From Oceanirhabdus sp942490885 (GTDB lineage Bacteria > Bacillota > Clostridia > Clostridiales > Clostridiaceae): DNA of 64,000 nucleotides. The position numbers and the translations under genes were made by a program. Positions 44,901 through 53,696 of this stretch are shown in pieces; within the stretch, counting starts at the first letter, position 1; each line of letters opens with the position of its first letter. The stretch covers positions 3,472,001-3,536,000 of the forward strand of contig CALNYT010000002.1 in the NCBI GenBank assembly GCA_942490885.1, in the 5' to 3' direction. Below the pieces are notes generated by a model that searched no databases, was not told the origin of the DNA, and saw only the letters and a list, made by a program, of their open reading frames with translations.

Positions 44901-46261
44901 GATTTTTGTTCCTTTTCATTTTCTATAAGCTTTTCATTAATAGAATCCTGCTCTTTAAGAATTGAGCCTTCTTTCTCTTTTAATCCCTCTAATTCCTGCA
45001 TATAAATATTTTTCAAAGTAAATTTATAGTTTTTTATATTTTGTGCAATTTCCGAATCTTCTCTTTCAAAGTTCTCAATTCTTTCCCTTACCTCTGCTAG
45101 TTCACCTTCTATATCAAGAAGCTCCTCATATGCTTCAGCACTTTCTTGAATATACTTTTCTTTTACCAAGGCTTTAAGCTTAAAATCTTTATTTTTATGA
45201 AATACCCTTACCTCTTCAAGCTTTTCCTCTAGCATTCTCTCTTTATCTTTAAGCTTGTAATATTTTAAAGAATGTTCCTCATACTGAACCTTTATAAGCT
45301 CACTATTCAGCTCACTTACAAATTCCTCACACTGAAGCTTTTCACTACATTTTTTAGTAAATTCCTCTTCGCAAAGGCCAGCAATACCAGTCAGTTTTTG
45401 GTATAAGTCATATCTGGAATTTTCCTTAACTAACCCTTTTTCAAGTAGTTCTGATACTGAAACCATTTCCCCTTGAAAGTTCTTAAGCAAATCCACTTCC
45501 TGAAAAGACTCTTTACTTTGTTTATAGCTTTCAATATATTTACTTAAATTGTTTCTAATACCCTCAATAACATTTTTCTCTCCATTAATTTTACTTTCAA
45601 TTAGAGGGATAATTACATTTCTTATAAGAGCTTCATCAGTTTTATGCTTATCATATAAATTAGAAAGTCCAGATTCATCATTATTTATAACTCTTATTAT
45701 ATCCTCCCACTCTTTATAATTTATTTTATAAGCTCTTAAATCCTCAAAGTATTCAGCTTTCTTACTACTATCATTAAAATTATAGTATTTAAAATTAACC
45801 TTACCACTTTTATATTTCTTTATTTTATCCTCTGCTTCAGAGAATTTTAAAATTCTTTTACCATCTACAAAAGGAATGTTTATTATGTCAAAATCATTAG
45901 GCTTAGAATACTTATTAGTAAAGGCAAGAATTTTAACTTTGTTTCTTCCATCATCAGAATTATCATTTTTTATTATCATACCTACAAGAAGCTTTTCTCC
46001 ATTATCCAGCAGCACCTCATGAATTATGTAAGTAGGCATATTACCAGTAAAGTAATCTTCAAATTTTCTCCCTGCAAGATCTCTTTTATTTCTTATAAAA
46101 GGTTGAGAAAAAAACTGTATAAGCACTGTTTTACCTATACCGTTTTCCATTGAGAATAGTGTATCCTTGCCATTACCATAGTCAAAAATCTCATTATATA
46201 TAGTTCTCTTACCATCATTATAATTTAAATTTATTATTCTTGTTTTGCTTAGCTTAGGCAT
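41936..46261 (-). CDS. jetC: Wadjet JetC, SMC-like ATPase
   Basis: About 1441 residues from ATG 46261 (GGAGGA site; upstream in-frame starts lie in jetB). The N-terminal head has Walker A MENGIGKT near residue 40; the middle 1100 residues are two long coiled-coil arms around a hinge (about residues 640-760); the C-terminal head has the ABC signature region NSGGEKFVSMFI and Walker B ILIMDNPFAKT, the DNPF form typical of MukB and Wadjet. JetC with JetA and JetB forms a loop-extruding complex that recognises small circular DNA and presents it to JetD for cutting. It is the last gene of the operon, overlapping jetB by 8 bases. Confidence 0.9.
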   Translation of the reverse strand: MPKLSKTRIINLNYNDGKRTIYNEIFDYGNGKDTLFSMENGIGKTVLIQFFSQPFIRNKRDLAGRKFEDYFTGNMPTYIIHEVLLDNGEKLLVGMIIKNDNSDDGRNKVKILAFTNKYSKPNDFDIINIPFVDGKRILKFSEAEDKIKKYKSGKVNFKYYNFNDSSKKAEYFEDLRAYKINYKEWEDIIRVINNDESGLSNLYDKHKTDEALIRNVIIPLIESKINGEKNVIEGIRNNLSKYIESYKQSKESFQEVDLLKNFQGEMVSVSELLEKGLVKENSRYDLYQKLTGIAGLCEEEFTKKCSEKLQCEEFVSELNSELIKVQYEEHSLKYYKLKDKERMLEEKLEEVRVFHKNKDFKLKALVKEKYIQESAEAYEELLDIEGELAEVRERIENFEREDSEIAQNIKNYKFTLKNIYMQELEGLKEKEGSILKEQDSINEKLIENEKEQKSINSEIKKYISEEAVAKNKIEVFEKNEDKFIKKYRDFDLLRNPLLNEYTQTELEKYSLTIDQKIKDGISKENKLVKEAESLIAENKIIKEKAEATLRDLTTEKLSLGKKNNELEVFNKETAKILEILRIKDLPLNVVSYKEKLKEVLISENMKLQENLSREQEKVREIEETINRYETGLVKIPKEVTESFENKGISFEYGLNWLQNYKGTKEEKENLVKNNPFFPYGIILSTRDIELLKNESIEVYTSIPIPILNKSDLNKGLKIGKNNDVLTIENQEFVVAFNYLLIDEEKRAELLKSLRQEIKILSFDIENIKAAVDRNKEYEIILANYNYEGSENETLEIEIKKIESGIKELEEVIARCNEAVLKNEERREKNSSERNALEKMLMALKEQKESFNEFLVNHEEFKKYNNELLQIKKNMETLTKRLESLKEDYSQLLDERSNLKVAIGELKNVIKVTAAQFELYKNIEGAVILKEDKNVIEGKLQACEKQLGDDIKRDKEQERRLSDKINKVQVRVNRIAAEGNLSEEYKKVVFSEQYLGELRGNINALEVELNGLQREINSLDKELSIIIEKKQREVEDIEKLNFEGPISKEKIKDSNFKSREKRIKEDLKENNEIIKDYLEQIDKLKFLKQKLGFYRSFSTNNKEFIFDFTNLEAAIKEIESYIKAYEEVKRQIDEIEGKITKEINTIHEKYRDKNRFVKERLFAYSNKDNKILGHSDIESLLEVVDRRVRTLELELSSIMSEEEVVINEIQRYANHVLGELRTIDKKSSIKHLGKTQKLLDITIPEEKDEVALEEYIKGKVLYYGSFEEDYSKELESDIQSAELLSKLIGNINRIHVTIKKIEKTGLVRKRWKEALSQNSGGEKFVSMFILLSSLMSYMRKRETDIDNKEERKILIMDNPFAKTNADHLLEPMFQIAEKYNMQLICFSGIGGSSVYNRFNKIYVAKVVEDKFRNKENVSFKAGSEETLELSDFTISKDQLSWF

Positions 46262-46976
46262 TGAAATCCTCCTCCGCAGTATTCTCACTAAATATCCTGT
46301 TGATATCTTCCAATCTCTCATAATTCAAGAAATAGTTCGATGCCAAACGGTTAAATTTAGAGGTTGGTATTATCACTGTTTCATCCTGAATATTTATGAG
46401 GTTTTCTTTTTTTAGAAAGTTCATAACCTGGCTTATATACCATCTTCTTGTTCTAAAGTCTGCAGCATCATCCTCATTAGTTAAAGTAAACCAGTATTTA
46501 GCTATTTCTGTTATTACTAAACCACTTTCTTCATCTACAGTTCTATCCTCACTTTGTGAAAAGAGTTCTAATCTTTCAGTGATTTTCTCATCTAATTCTC
46601 CTAGTTGAATTAAATCTCTTATCTTCACATTAGTACCACTACCGCTGTAAAATTCTGATGTAAGCAGTATCATAATATACATTGCTAAAAATAAATCAAT
46701 ATTTTTCATCTCTCCTCTTGGAAATATCTCCTTCTTAAGCTCTGCTCTTTTGTAGCCTAAGAACTCATTGTCCATATCAGGTATAAAATAAATAACATCA
46801 TCATACTTTTTGATGCTCACTCTACTTTCTTCCTCAAAAGCTTCTATAATTTCTCTAACCTTAATATCACTAAAATATTGAAAAAGTTCCTTATCCTCTT
46901 TTGCTGTAAGTTCACCGTGTTCTAATAAATAATTATATAATCTCATTGATTTTCTTATATCTTCTAATATATACAT
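46254..46976 (-). CDS. jetB: Wadjet JetB, kite-like subunit
   Basis: A 240-residue protein with winged-helix character (two wHTH-like regions, about residues 1-70 and 180-235), no membrane segments. Its size, position between jetA and jetC, and tight spacing (5 bases after jetA, 8-base overlap with jetC) identify it as the kite subunit that bridges the kleisin JetA and SMC JetC. Assigned mainly by operon context. Confidence 0.82.
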   Translation of the reverse strand: MYILEDIRKSMRLYNYLLEHGELTAKEDKELFQYFSDIKVREIIEAFEEESRVSIKKYDDVIYFIPDMDNEFLGYKRAELKKEIFPRGEMKNIDLFLAMYIMILLTSEFYSGSGTNVKIRDLIQLGELDEKITERLELFSQSEDRTVDEESGLVITEIAKYWFTLTNEDDAADFRTRRWYISQVMNFLKKENLINIQDETVIIPTSKFNRLASNYFLNYERLEDINRIFSENTAEEDFNA

Positions 46977-46981
46977 TTTAA

Positions 46982-48577
46982 CTACTCCAATTTCATAATA
47001 ATATTAGGACAACTTAGATTTTCTAGAGTTACAAACTCTTCCTCCAAGCTATCTTCTGATTTTTCACTTATAGTAAGTTTAACTCCAGTATTAGATTTAG
47101 TAAAATGAATAAATCTTATGGATATAAACTTATACTTTTCTAGTATTTCATCTACTAAAAGCTTTCTTAAATCAAATTCAATTTCCTCATTTTCATAAGC
47201 CTCATTTTGCTCTCTTATCATTTCATCCACATCTATAGTTCCAATTCTCAAAAACTCAATTAGAACCTCTGAAAATTTTCTAATAGTAGGTACAAGTTTT
47301 TTATATTCTCCAATACTCTTGTTATCATAAATGTCTACTAAAGCTTTTAAATCGGTATCTTTGTTGTCCACTAAAAAAGCGAGTATTGAAGAGACAATAT
47401 CCTTATACTCCTCTTTATTCTTCTGCATAAGAGCTTGTTCAGTATCATCTTCCTCTGCTATCTCTATGATAACCTCATCTTCATCCTCTTCTTTTAGATA
47501 AAGTTTTTGTTCATTTAACATATAGTTAATATTGAACTTCTTATCTATGCTCACTTTAAATAAAGGATTAAACAGTTTATATACACTACCGAGAAGTGCC
47601 GCATCCTTCTCAATAGGTTTAAGCAAATCCTCTTTAAGATTTATTCTCTTATTGTTATAATAAAAGCTTGCCTCCTCTAACGCCTTCTTGTACTCATCCT
47701 TAAAATGAAAATGGCGAGTTATAAGATCTCCAGCTTTATACGATATGGTAATTAAAAGTTCCTTAATCTTGCCAAGTTGTTTGAGAGATTCATAATTATC
47801 CTTAGTTATCTCCCCCTCTAATTTACTCAGCCTTTCTTCCTCCACAATAATTATTTCCCTAAGCTCATCGAATTTCTTATTCTGTTCCTTAAGAACTTCA
47901 ATATTTTTTATAAAATTCTCCTCAAAATCCCTCTGTTCAATGGAGAAAATATTTTCCCTAGTTCTATATATAAAATTGGTTATCACATTAATTTGAGCTG
48001 TAATAAGATTATTTAAATTTTCAACAGCTAAAAGCCCTTGAAAAAAGTTTTTCTTTTTTAAACTAAGTTCCAAAACCATTTGATTTATATCTATCTGAGT
48101 TTTTTCGTCTACCTCTAAAGCTCCAAGTATAAGCCTGTAACCTTCCTGTGTAAGAGTAAAGGTACTTTTATTATTATCTACCTTTGAAGTCTTCTGCTGC
48201 AGCAAATGAAAATCAAAAACTTTTTCTTCACCAGTTGCGTAATCTATGGTATTAAAAATAAAAGGCTTACCATCATTTCTAAGAATCTTATACACAATAA
48301 AATGAGTAATATTATAAGCTTCTTCTTCTGAAAGCTCTTTATCATAAAAGTTATTACAAAGTTCTTCTAAGACCACTGCCATATTGTTTAAAGTACATTC
48401 TTCATCCTTTAAAGACCTGTCCAAAACAAAACACATTATACTATAAACTAAATTAATAAGCTCTAAGCTCGTAAAATACTCTTTATAAGTGGTCAAAGTT
48501 GATACCTTATTATCAATCAAAAAAGAGTAGGACAACTTCTCCATTCTCTTGTGAAAATTATTTAAAAAATCATACAT
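46982..48577 (-). CDS. jetA: Wadjet JetA, kleisin-like subunit
   Basis: A 531-residue helical protein with an N-terminal winged-helix-like region, a long charged helical centre and a very acidic loop (KLYLKEEDEDEVIIEIAEED near residue 370), then a C-terminal region that would touch JetC. This matches Firmicute JetA proteins. The kleisin links the two JetC heads. The gene follows jetD by 4 bases. Order D-A-B-C and the form of JetA suggest Wadjet type III, but the subtype is inferred from memory. Confidence 0.83.
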   Translation of the reverse strand: MYDFLNNFHKRMEKLSYSFLIDNKVSTLTTYKEYFTSLELINLVYSIMCFVLDRSLKDEECTLNNMAVVLEELCNNFYDKELSEEEAYNITHFIVYKILRNDGKPFIFNTIDYATGEEKVFDFHLLQQKTSKVDNNKSTFTLTQEGYRLILGALEVDEKTQIDINQMVLELSLKKKNFFQGLLAVENLNNLITAQINVITNFIYRTRENIFSIEQRDFEENFIKNIEVLKEQNKKFDELREIIIVEEERLSKLEGEITKDNYESLKQLGKIKELLITISYKAGDLITRHFHFKDEYKKALEEASFYYNNKRINLKEDLLKPIEKDAALLGSVYKLFNPLFKVSIDKKFNINYMLNEQKLYLKEEDEDEVIIEIAEEDDTEQALMQKNKEEYKDIVSSILAFLVDNKDTDLKALVDIYDNKSIGEYKKLVPTIRKFSEVLIEFLRIGTIDVDEMIREQNEAYENEEIEFDLRKLLVDEILEKYKFISIRFIHFTKSNTGVKLTISEKSEDSLEEEFVTLENLSCPNIIMKLE

Positions 48578-48581
48578 TCCT

Positions 48582-49595
48582 CTATTCCTCTCTAAGTACA
48601 GCGTAATTAACTATTTCCTGTGGTATATATACTCCACTTTTAAGGAGCTTCAAAAATTTTTCTTCATAAGACTTCATTTCAGTAAGAAAAACCTTATCTA
48701 TGTTTTTATTTTGCTTTTCACTATACTTTGATAAATTTATATTTTCTGCCAGCTTAAACATAGTTATATAGGCATTTTTAAAAAGCTCAATATTTAATCT
48801 GTCACTATATCGTTTCTTAAGTCTTTCATAAATAGAAATACCTTCATAGTCCAAATCACCCCAATATAATACCTTTGAAGGCTTCAGAAGATAGTCTTCT
48901 ACTGTATACTCATATTCTTCAAGAGATTTCTCTATATTTTTACCACTTCCATATATAATAGTATCTATAGCTTCTCCAAGAAATTTTCCCTGCCCTTCAA
49001 TCATGAGCCTTCGTATAGTGTACCAAGTATCCTTATTTTCAATAATAAGCACTATTTGATTTCTATCCCTTTTGCAAGAAAAATATACAAAAGGCTCTGG
49101 CGTTGTATAAATATTCAAAGCCTTTAAAGAAAGACCTAAATTTTTTAAAATACTTTCTCCACTGCCATCTTTTAAGAATTTCTCCTTGCCCCAAATTTGA
49201 AAACTTCTTTCATTTATAGACATTGGTAAGGATAATTCATCTTTATTATATCTAAAAAAGTTAATTAATTTTTCTACAACCTCTTTATCTGCTTTATATT
49301 TTATAAGATTATTCAAATAATATTCCCTATTAAAATTTAAAGGAAAGCTATAGTTTATTTCATCTTCAAGATAAGTAAAATCCTCTTCCTTAGGAACAAC
49401 CCTATATTTATTATAAAGAGAAGGGCTCATTCCATTGGATTTACTGCTTTTAACTTCACTTAATTTCCCCTCTAAAACCTGTTTATTTACAAATTCCACA
49501 AGGTCTTTGTAATTTTCTATTTTAAAATATTCTTGAATTTCTGTTATGTTTATTATCTTTTTATGTAAATCAAAAACAGTTTTTATTTTTATCAC
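48582..49595 (-). CDS. jetD: Wadjet JetD, topoisomerase VI-like nuclease
   Basis: About 337 residues. N-terminal winged-helix region and C-terminal Toprim domain with VLYWGDLDYEGISIYERLK near residue 240: the D-x-D and G of the Toprim metal site shared with Spo11/TopoVI-A. JetD makes the double-strand cut in plasmids trapped by JetABC. The GTG taken as start lies within the GAGGTG ribosome binding site; an ATA three codons on has ideal 6-base spacing and could be the real start. First gene of the operon. Confidence 0.88.
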   Translation of the reverse strand: MIKIKTVFDLHKKIINITEIQEYFKIENYKDLVEFVNKQVLEGKLSEVKSSKSNGMSPSLYNKYRVVPKEEDFTYLEDEINYSFPLNFNREYYLNNLIKYKADKEVVEKLINFFRYNKDELSLPMSINERSFQIWGKEKFLKDGSGESILKNLGLSLKALNIYTTPEPFVYFSCKRDRNQIVLIIENKDTWYTIRRLMIEGQGKFLGEAIDTIIYGSGKNIEKSLEEYEYTVEDYLLKPSKVLYWGDLDYEGISIYERLKKRYSDRLNIELFKNAYITMFKLAENINLSKYSEKQNKNIDKVFLTEMKSYEEKFLKLLKSGVYIPQEIVNYAVLREE

Positions 49596-49915
49596 CTCAG
49601 TTTTTTATTCAAAATATTTCATATACCTTTATTATAATACAAAACAAGCAGTATTCGCCCCCCTTATAAAATTGAAAGAGAGATTTCTAAATCGCTCCTT
49701 GAAGAAAGACTTTAATATTTTCATTTTACCACATAAAAGGAGTTATTAAATCTGGGAAGGTTTTAGAAAAATGCGGAATGCATCTAGACAGTATAAGTAG
49801 CTTTAAACAACCTAAAACAAATATAGTCTATGAATCACATATTTATAAGCTGCATGTAGATTAATAGTGAATCTTTATAGCCTCTTAATATTGAGTTAGT
49901 CCACCCTGCTTCTTA
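49596..49915. other. Upstream region of the Wadjet operon
   Basis: 320 bases containing the leftward Wadjet promoter and, further right, a rightward GNAT gene remnant (49742-49864). Nothing else recognised. Confidence 0.4.
49742..49864 (+). pseudogene. Remnant of a GNAT acetyltransferase
   Basis: An open frame of 40 codons without a start reads VIKSGKVLEKCGMHLDSISS and ends YKLHVD. The KVLEKCGM stretch is the C-terminal alpha-4 motif of RimJ-type GNAT enzymes (usually SIKVLEKCGF). The N-terminal 120 or so residues are gone. Confidence 0.45.
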
Positions 49916-50653
49916 TTAACTATTTTTCGATTCTTTTACAAATCCTAAAGTATTTAAAGCAATATACAGTAAAAATATAAAAATACCGAAACTCAATGTG
50001 AATTTTATTGAAAGTAAATTGATATTTGTAATTAAAACTTTCAATAAGCTAAGTGGATTACTTATAATTTCCCAGCTATTAATCCTAATATATCTTCCCA
50101 AAAATATAGCATATCCACTAAGAATCGAAGTGGTTAAAACAAATATCCATCCCAATATCTTTTTAAATTTTTTCTCAACCATTTTATGTACTGTAAATAA
50201 TGAAATGTGCCCAATTATATACCCTTTGAACACAAAAAACATAACAAGAATAAAATCATACCAAATTATAATGCTTGCATTATTGCCATACAAGTTATGT
50301 CTCATAGAATAATAATTGTAATTCCCAAGATGTATTATATCTGTAATTATGTATGGTGCATTAGGATAAAACATCAACCATAAAAACCCAAAAAACAATA
50401 AGTAAATCCTTTTCTTTGTACCATTTCTTATATTAACAGTTATCCATTTCATTGTTAATGAAAAACCAAGTGGTATCCACGCTAAAAATAGATTCCATAT
50501 TAAAAATGCAAATTTTAGACTACCTGTCATATACACTCTAAAGCCTACCATTATACAGCCAATGATAGAAAGAATCATCAGATTAGTTATTACTCGAACC
50601 ATATTTTTATTTGTAGTCTTTATCATACTTATTTTCTCCTTACTCTTGTCCAT
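49916..50653 (-). CDS. DUF1361 membrane protein
   Basis: A 245-residue protein with about six membrane helices. The signature FYPNAPYIITDIIHLGNYNY near residue 95 is characteristic of DUF1361. Function unknown. Start with AGGAG upstream. Stand-alone gene. Confidence 0.8.
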   Translation of the reverse strand: MDKSKEKISMIKTTNKNMVRVITNLMILSIIGCIMVGFRVYMTGSLKFAFLIWNLFLAWIPLGFSLTMKWITVNIRNGTKKRIYLLFFGFLWLMFYPNAPYIITDIIHLGNYNYYSMRHNLYGNNASIIIWYDFILVMFFVFKGYIIGHISLFTVHKMVEKKFKKILGWIFVLTTSILSGYAIFLGRYIRINSWEIISNPLSLLKVLITNINLLSIKFTLSFGIFIFLLYIALNTLGFVKESKNS

Positions 50654-51243
50654 AGACTTAACCTATTCTACCACATGTTTTCTCTTCATAAATTTTATCT
50701 ACCTTCGTCATAGTAATCCACAAAAATCCTAATATATTTTTTTATTAACTATTAGCTTTCAATTACATATAATTAATTATAACATCTATTCTTAAGTTAT
50801 ATAAGCAAAGTAAAAATCTAAATATCATAGATTTAACTACAAGAAGCACATACCAAGGAACAGGTCAGAATATCAGTGGTATACTGGAAAGATATATTAT
50901 TCCATTAAGAATGATAAGATTCCCTGCAGATTTCCTCTAACTGTTTCAATAACTACAGAATCTCCAATGATTAATTTTAGTGTTTCTACAAAATATGGGT
51001 CTATTACTGTGGCATATTTTATTGGCTGTATGTTTTCCATGATTGCTCTTTGATAAAAATCATAAATCATTTACTAAACTACCAAATAATTAAAATTACT
51101 ACACTATAATAATATTAGATAAACCTAAAGAAGGTTACATTTATCAAAATACTTACCTTATTTATTTCAAAAATTTGTTTGTGTTCTTAACTAATTTTAT
51201 GTATCATATCATTACAGACTATCTAAAGATGAGAGGGAATTAA
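50654..51243. other. Intergenic region with a small DUF2642-like gene
   Basis: 590 bases. The left part is the DUF1361 promoter; 50897-51040 holds a small leftward gene described separately; the right part carries the FliB-like gene promoter and its GAGAGGGA site. No other signals. Confidence 0.45.
50897..51040 (-). CDS. 47-residue DUF2642-like protein, shortened
   Basis: Encodes MENIQPIKYATVIDPYFVET, then LKLIIGDSVVIETVRGNLQG and GILSFLME. The DPY...TL...IG..VVI.TVRG..QG pattern is that of small spore-associated DUF2642/YuzF proteins, which normally continue into a DVKPDHI segment. Here that tail is missing, so the gene is probably truncated. The ribosome binding site is weak (AAAGAG). Confidence 0.5.
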   Translation of the reverse strand: MENIQPIKYATVIDPYFVETLKLIIGDSVVIETVRGNLQGILSFLME

Positions 51244-52392
51244 ATGAAAATACAAGTACCAGATTATTTTAAAGACTTTAAATGTATAGCTTCACTATGT
51301 GAGGACACATGTTGCGCTTGTTGGGAAGTTTTAATCGATGATGAAACATATAAAAAATATCAGATGGTAGAAGGAAAATTTGGTGAAAAACTAAGAAGTG
51401 AGATAGTACAAGATGATGAAGAATATATTTTTAAATTAAAAGGCAATAACTGTCCATTTCTTAATAAAAGTAAACTCTGTGATATATATAATGAAATCGG
51501 AGAAGAAGGGCTTTGTTATACATGCAAACAGTATCCAAGATATACTGAAGAATTTGGGGACTTACGTGAAATGGGATTATCGCTATCCTGTCCAGAAGTC
51601 GCACGAATAATATTAAGCAACAATAAAAAAATGAAGCTTGAGACAATTGATAATTTAGAAGAAGTTACTTTATATAGTGAAATAAATAATATGCTTTTTA
51701 TAAATCTTTTGAAATGTAGAAAGGTATTGATTGACATCCTTCAAAATCGTGAGATTGATTTAAATGATAGAGCCTCGTTGCTTTTAAAATTTGCTGATGA
51801 GATTCAAAGAAAAATAGATGAGGATGATATTGCTGCTATAGACGATATTAGAGAAAAATACTTAGATGCTAGCTTTATAAATGAAGTTGTTCTGTGCTCA
51901 GATACGCACAACGGTGAAGAAGGTGTCAAATACCGTAACATATATGAATTTATTAAAGTATTTAAAGAATTAAAGCATATACACTCTAATGATCCTTTAA
52001 ATCTAGATGATTTGGTGAGATGTTTTTGGCAAGAGGATGCCGAAGAACTTTATTTATATAATCATGAAGCTTTCAATAAATATTATGAAAAGAATAATTA
52101 TAAGTTTGAGAAGGTTTTAGTTTACTTTATATTTAGATATTTTATGAAGGGTGTTTTTGATTATGATGTATCTGCAAAAGTGGTGCTGGCAGTAGTTAGT
52201 TATTTAATGATTAAGGAATTATTTGTAATGCGTTGGTTGGAAAATGGTGAATTCACTGATGCTGATGCAGTAGATATAATGCATATGTATTCTAAAGATA
52301 TTGAACATTTCGAGGAAAACTTAGAGTCATTGGCAGAGAGTTTTAACCTTAATGATGTATTTAAAGTAGAGGAACTTTTACTCATGTTGTAA
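51244..52392 (+). CDS. fliB: FliB-family protein (flagellin lysine N-methylase-like)
   Basis: A 382-residue protein. The Cys-rich N-terminus (SLCEDTCCACW near residue 18, NNCPFLNKSKLCDIY near 75, LCYTCKQYPRY near 92, then LSLSCPEVARI) matches the FliB family, named for the Salmonella enzyme that methylates flagellin lysines; the cysteines probably hold an Fe-S cluster. Many Firmicute members lie outside flagellar loci, as here, so the substrate may differ. Start with GAGAGGGA 6 bases away. Followed by two GGGGTC palindromes. Confidence 0.78.
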   Translation: MKIQVPDYFKDFKCIASLCEDTCCACWEVLIDDETYKKYQMVEGKFGEKLRSEIVQDDEEYIFKLKGNNCPFLNKSKLCDIYNEIGEEGLCYTCKQYPRYTEEFGDLREMGLSLSCPEVARIILSNNKKMKLETIDNLEEVTLYSEINNMLFINLLKCRKVLIDILQNREIDLNDRASLLLKFADEIQRKIDEDDIAAIDDIREKYLDASFINEVVLCSDTHNGEEGVKYRNIYEFIKVFKELKHIHSNDPLNLDDLVRCFWQEDAEELYLYNHEAFNKYYEKNNYKFEKVLVYFIFRYFMKGVFDYDVSAKVVLAVVSYLMIKELFVMRWLENGEFTDADAVDIMHMYSKDIEHFEENLESLAESFNLNDVFKVEELLLML

Positions 52393-52397
52393 TTTTA

Positions 52398-52457
52398 TGG
52401 ATGGGGGTCAGACCCCAATCCATTTTATGGATGGGGGTCTGACCCCCATCCATAAAA
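52398..52457. repeat. Second pair of GGGGTC-W-GACCCC palindromes
   Basis: Copy 1 (about 52398-52423) is imperfect, with arms TGGAT. Copy 2 (52424-52457) is a perfect 17-base inverted repeat around a single T with arms TTTTATGGATG. Like the pair at 14015, it lies just after a stop codon and mixes one A-centred and one T-centred copy. Confidence 0.85.
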
Positions 52458-52480
52458 TTGGTTTTTTAATCTCATTTAAT

Positions 52481-53350
52481 TTAAAAGAAGCTAAGTTGCT
52501 CTACTTTCTCCTTAGATTCAAAGGTATTCATATACCTGAAAATCTCATTAATATTACATACAATACCATTATCCTTGCAAGTATATTTGAAAAGATCAAT
52601 CAAATCTTTATTATTGTCACTAATAATCTCGTATTTGTATCCGTACTTTTCATGATATTTTTCCTTCAGTCCTGGAAAATGCTTATCTAGCTTAGCATAA
52701 AAATATTCTCTATTTCCCTCTCTTAAAGTTAATCCCATATTAAAGCACAGGATTCCATATACCTTAGCTTTAATGCAGTAGTCAAGAATGCCTCTTAGGT
52801 TTTCTTCTGTGTCATTTATAAATGGCAAAATGGGATCTAACCAAACCACAGTAGGTATTTTATTATCACTCATTACCTTTAATACTTCAAAACGCTCTTT
52901 TGTAGTACTTACATTAGGTTCGATTATTTTACATAGACCTTCATCATAAGTTGTTAGTGTCATTTGCACCACACATTTTGATTTTTCATTTATACTTTTC
53001 AGTAAATCAAGATCCCTAAGAATACGATTTGATTTAGTCTGAATACTAAGACCAAAACCGTATTTATTTATTATTTCAAGAGCTTTTCTAGTATTCATTA
53101 ACTGTTCATCTAAGTGTATGTATGGATCACTCATAGCACCAGTACCAATCATACATTTTTTTCTTTTTCTCTTAAGTGCTTGTTCCAGTAGTATCAATGC
53201 ATTGCTTTTAACCTCAATATCTTCAAAATCGTGATTCATATTGTAACACCTACTTCTACTATCACAATAAATACATCCATGTGTGCAACCACGATATAAA
53301 TTCATGCCATTTCTTGGGGATAGAATTCCCTTTACTTCTTTATAGTGCAT
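52481..53350 (-). CDS. SPL-like radical SAM protein
   Basis: A 289-residue protein. It opens HYKEVKGILSPRNGMNLYRG, then CTHGCIYCDSRSRCY with the CxxxCxxC cluster motif near residue 22. The layout resembles the Rv2578c/SplB-like radical-SAM group rather than true spore photoproduct lyase, which is longer. MIGTGAMSDPYIHLDEQL and VVWLDPILPFINDT are conserved in this group. Reaction unknown. Stand-alone gene whose stop lies just after the palindromes. Confidence 0.8.
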   Translation of the reverse strand: MHYKEVKGILSPRNGMNLYRGCTHGCIYCDSRSRCYNMNHDFEDIEVKSNALILLEQALKRKRKKCMIGTGAMSDPYIHLDEQLMNTRKALEIINKYGFGLSIQTKSNRILRDLDLLKSINEKSKCVVQMTLTTYDEGLCKIIEPNVSTTKERFEVLKVMSDNKIPTVVWLDPILPFINDTEENLRGILDYCIKAKVYGILCFNMGLTLREGNREYFYAKLDKHFPGLKEKYHEKYGYKYEIISDNNKDLIDLFKYTCKDNGIVCNINEIFRYMNTFESKEKVEQLSFF

Positions 53351-53696
53351 GTTAATTTATCCTTTCTGATTCATTAATTTACTCTACAATATTGATTTTA
53401 TCATGTTTTACTGGAATAGTGCAAAATACTCACTATGATGGAATTCTGAGCTCTATCAATCCCATCCATAAAACTCATAGATGACCCTAAAAATATAAAC
53501 AAAAAAATGTCTGCGTACCAGGTCCACAGACATTTTTTTACAACATCCTCTTGTTTGCCCCCTTAACCATTCTAGACGGCAAACTCTCATGCTATTTCCA
53601 CACAAAGTTTATTTTTGACATCTACCTCTCATCAATTTATATGCACATCTTGATTATCTTCTTTTTCAATTACATCAAGTCGATATCAGTTTTGAA
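53351..53696. other. Left flank of the GC-rich cassette
   Basis: 346 bases, holding the promoter of the SPL-like gene and the hairpin at 53501-53539, then the 3' flank of the permease gene. The base composition shifts upward near 53700. No gene seen. Confidence 0.4.
53501..53539. repeat. Hairpin with ACC-A-GGT core and A/T-run ends
   Basis: AAAAAAATGTCTG pairs with CAGACATTTTTTT around CGTACCAGGTCCA. Same core type as 11438-11472 with different arms. It can terminate the ABC-permease operon. Confidence 0.75.

Noticed and set aside
52397..52690. Rightward 97-codon frame beginning within the GGGGTC palindromes
   Set aside because: It has no ribosome binding site, is built from the repeat (MDGGQTPIHFMDGG) and lies antisense to the SPL-like radical-SAM gene.
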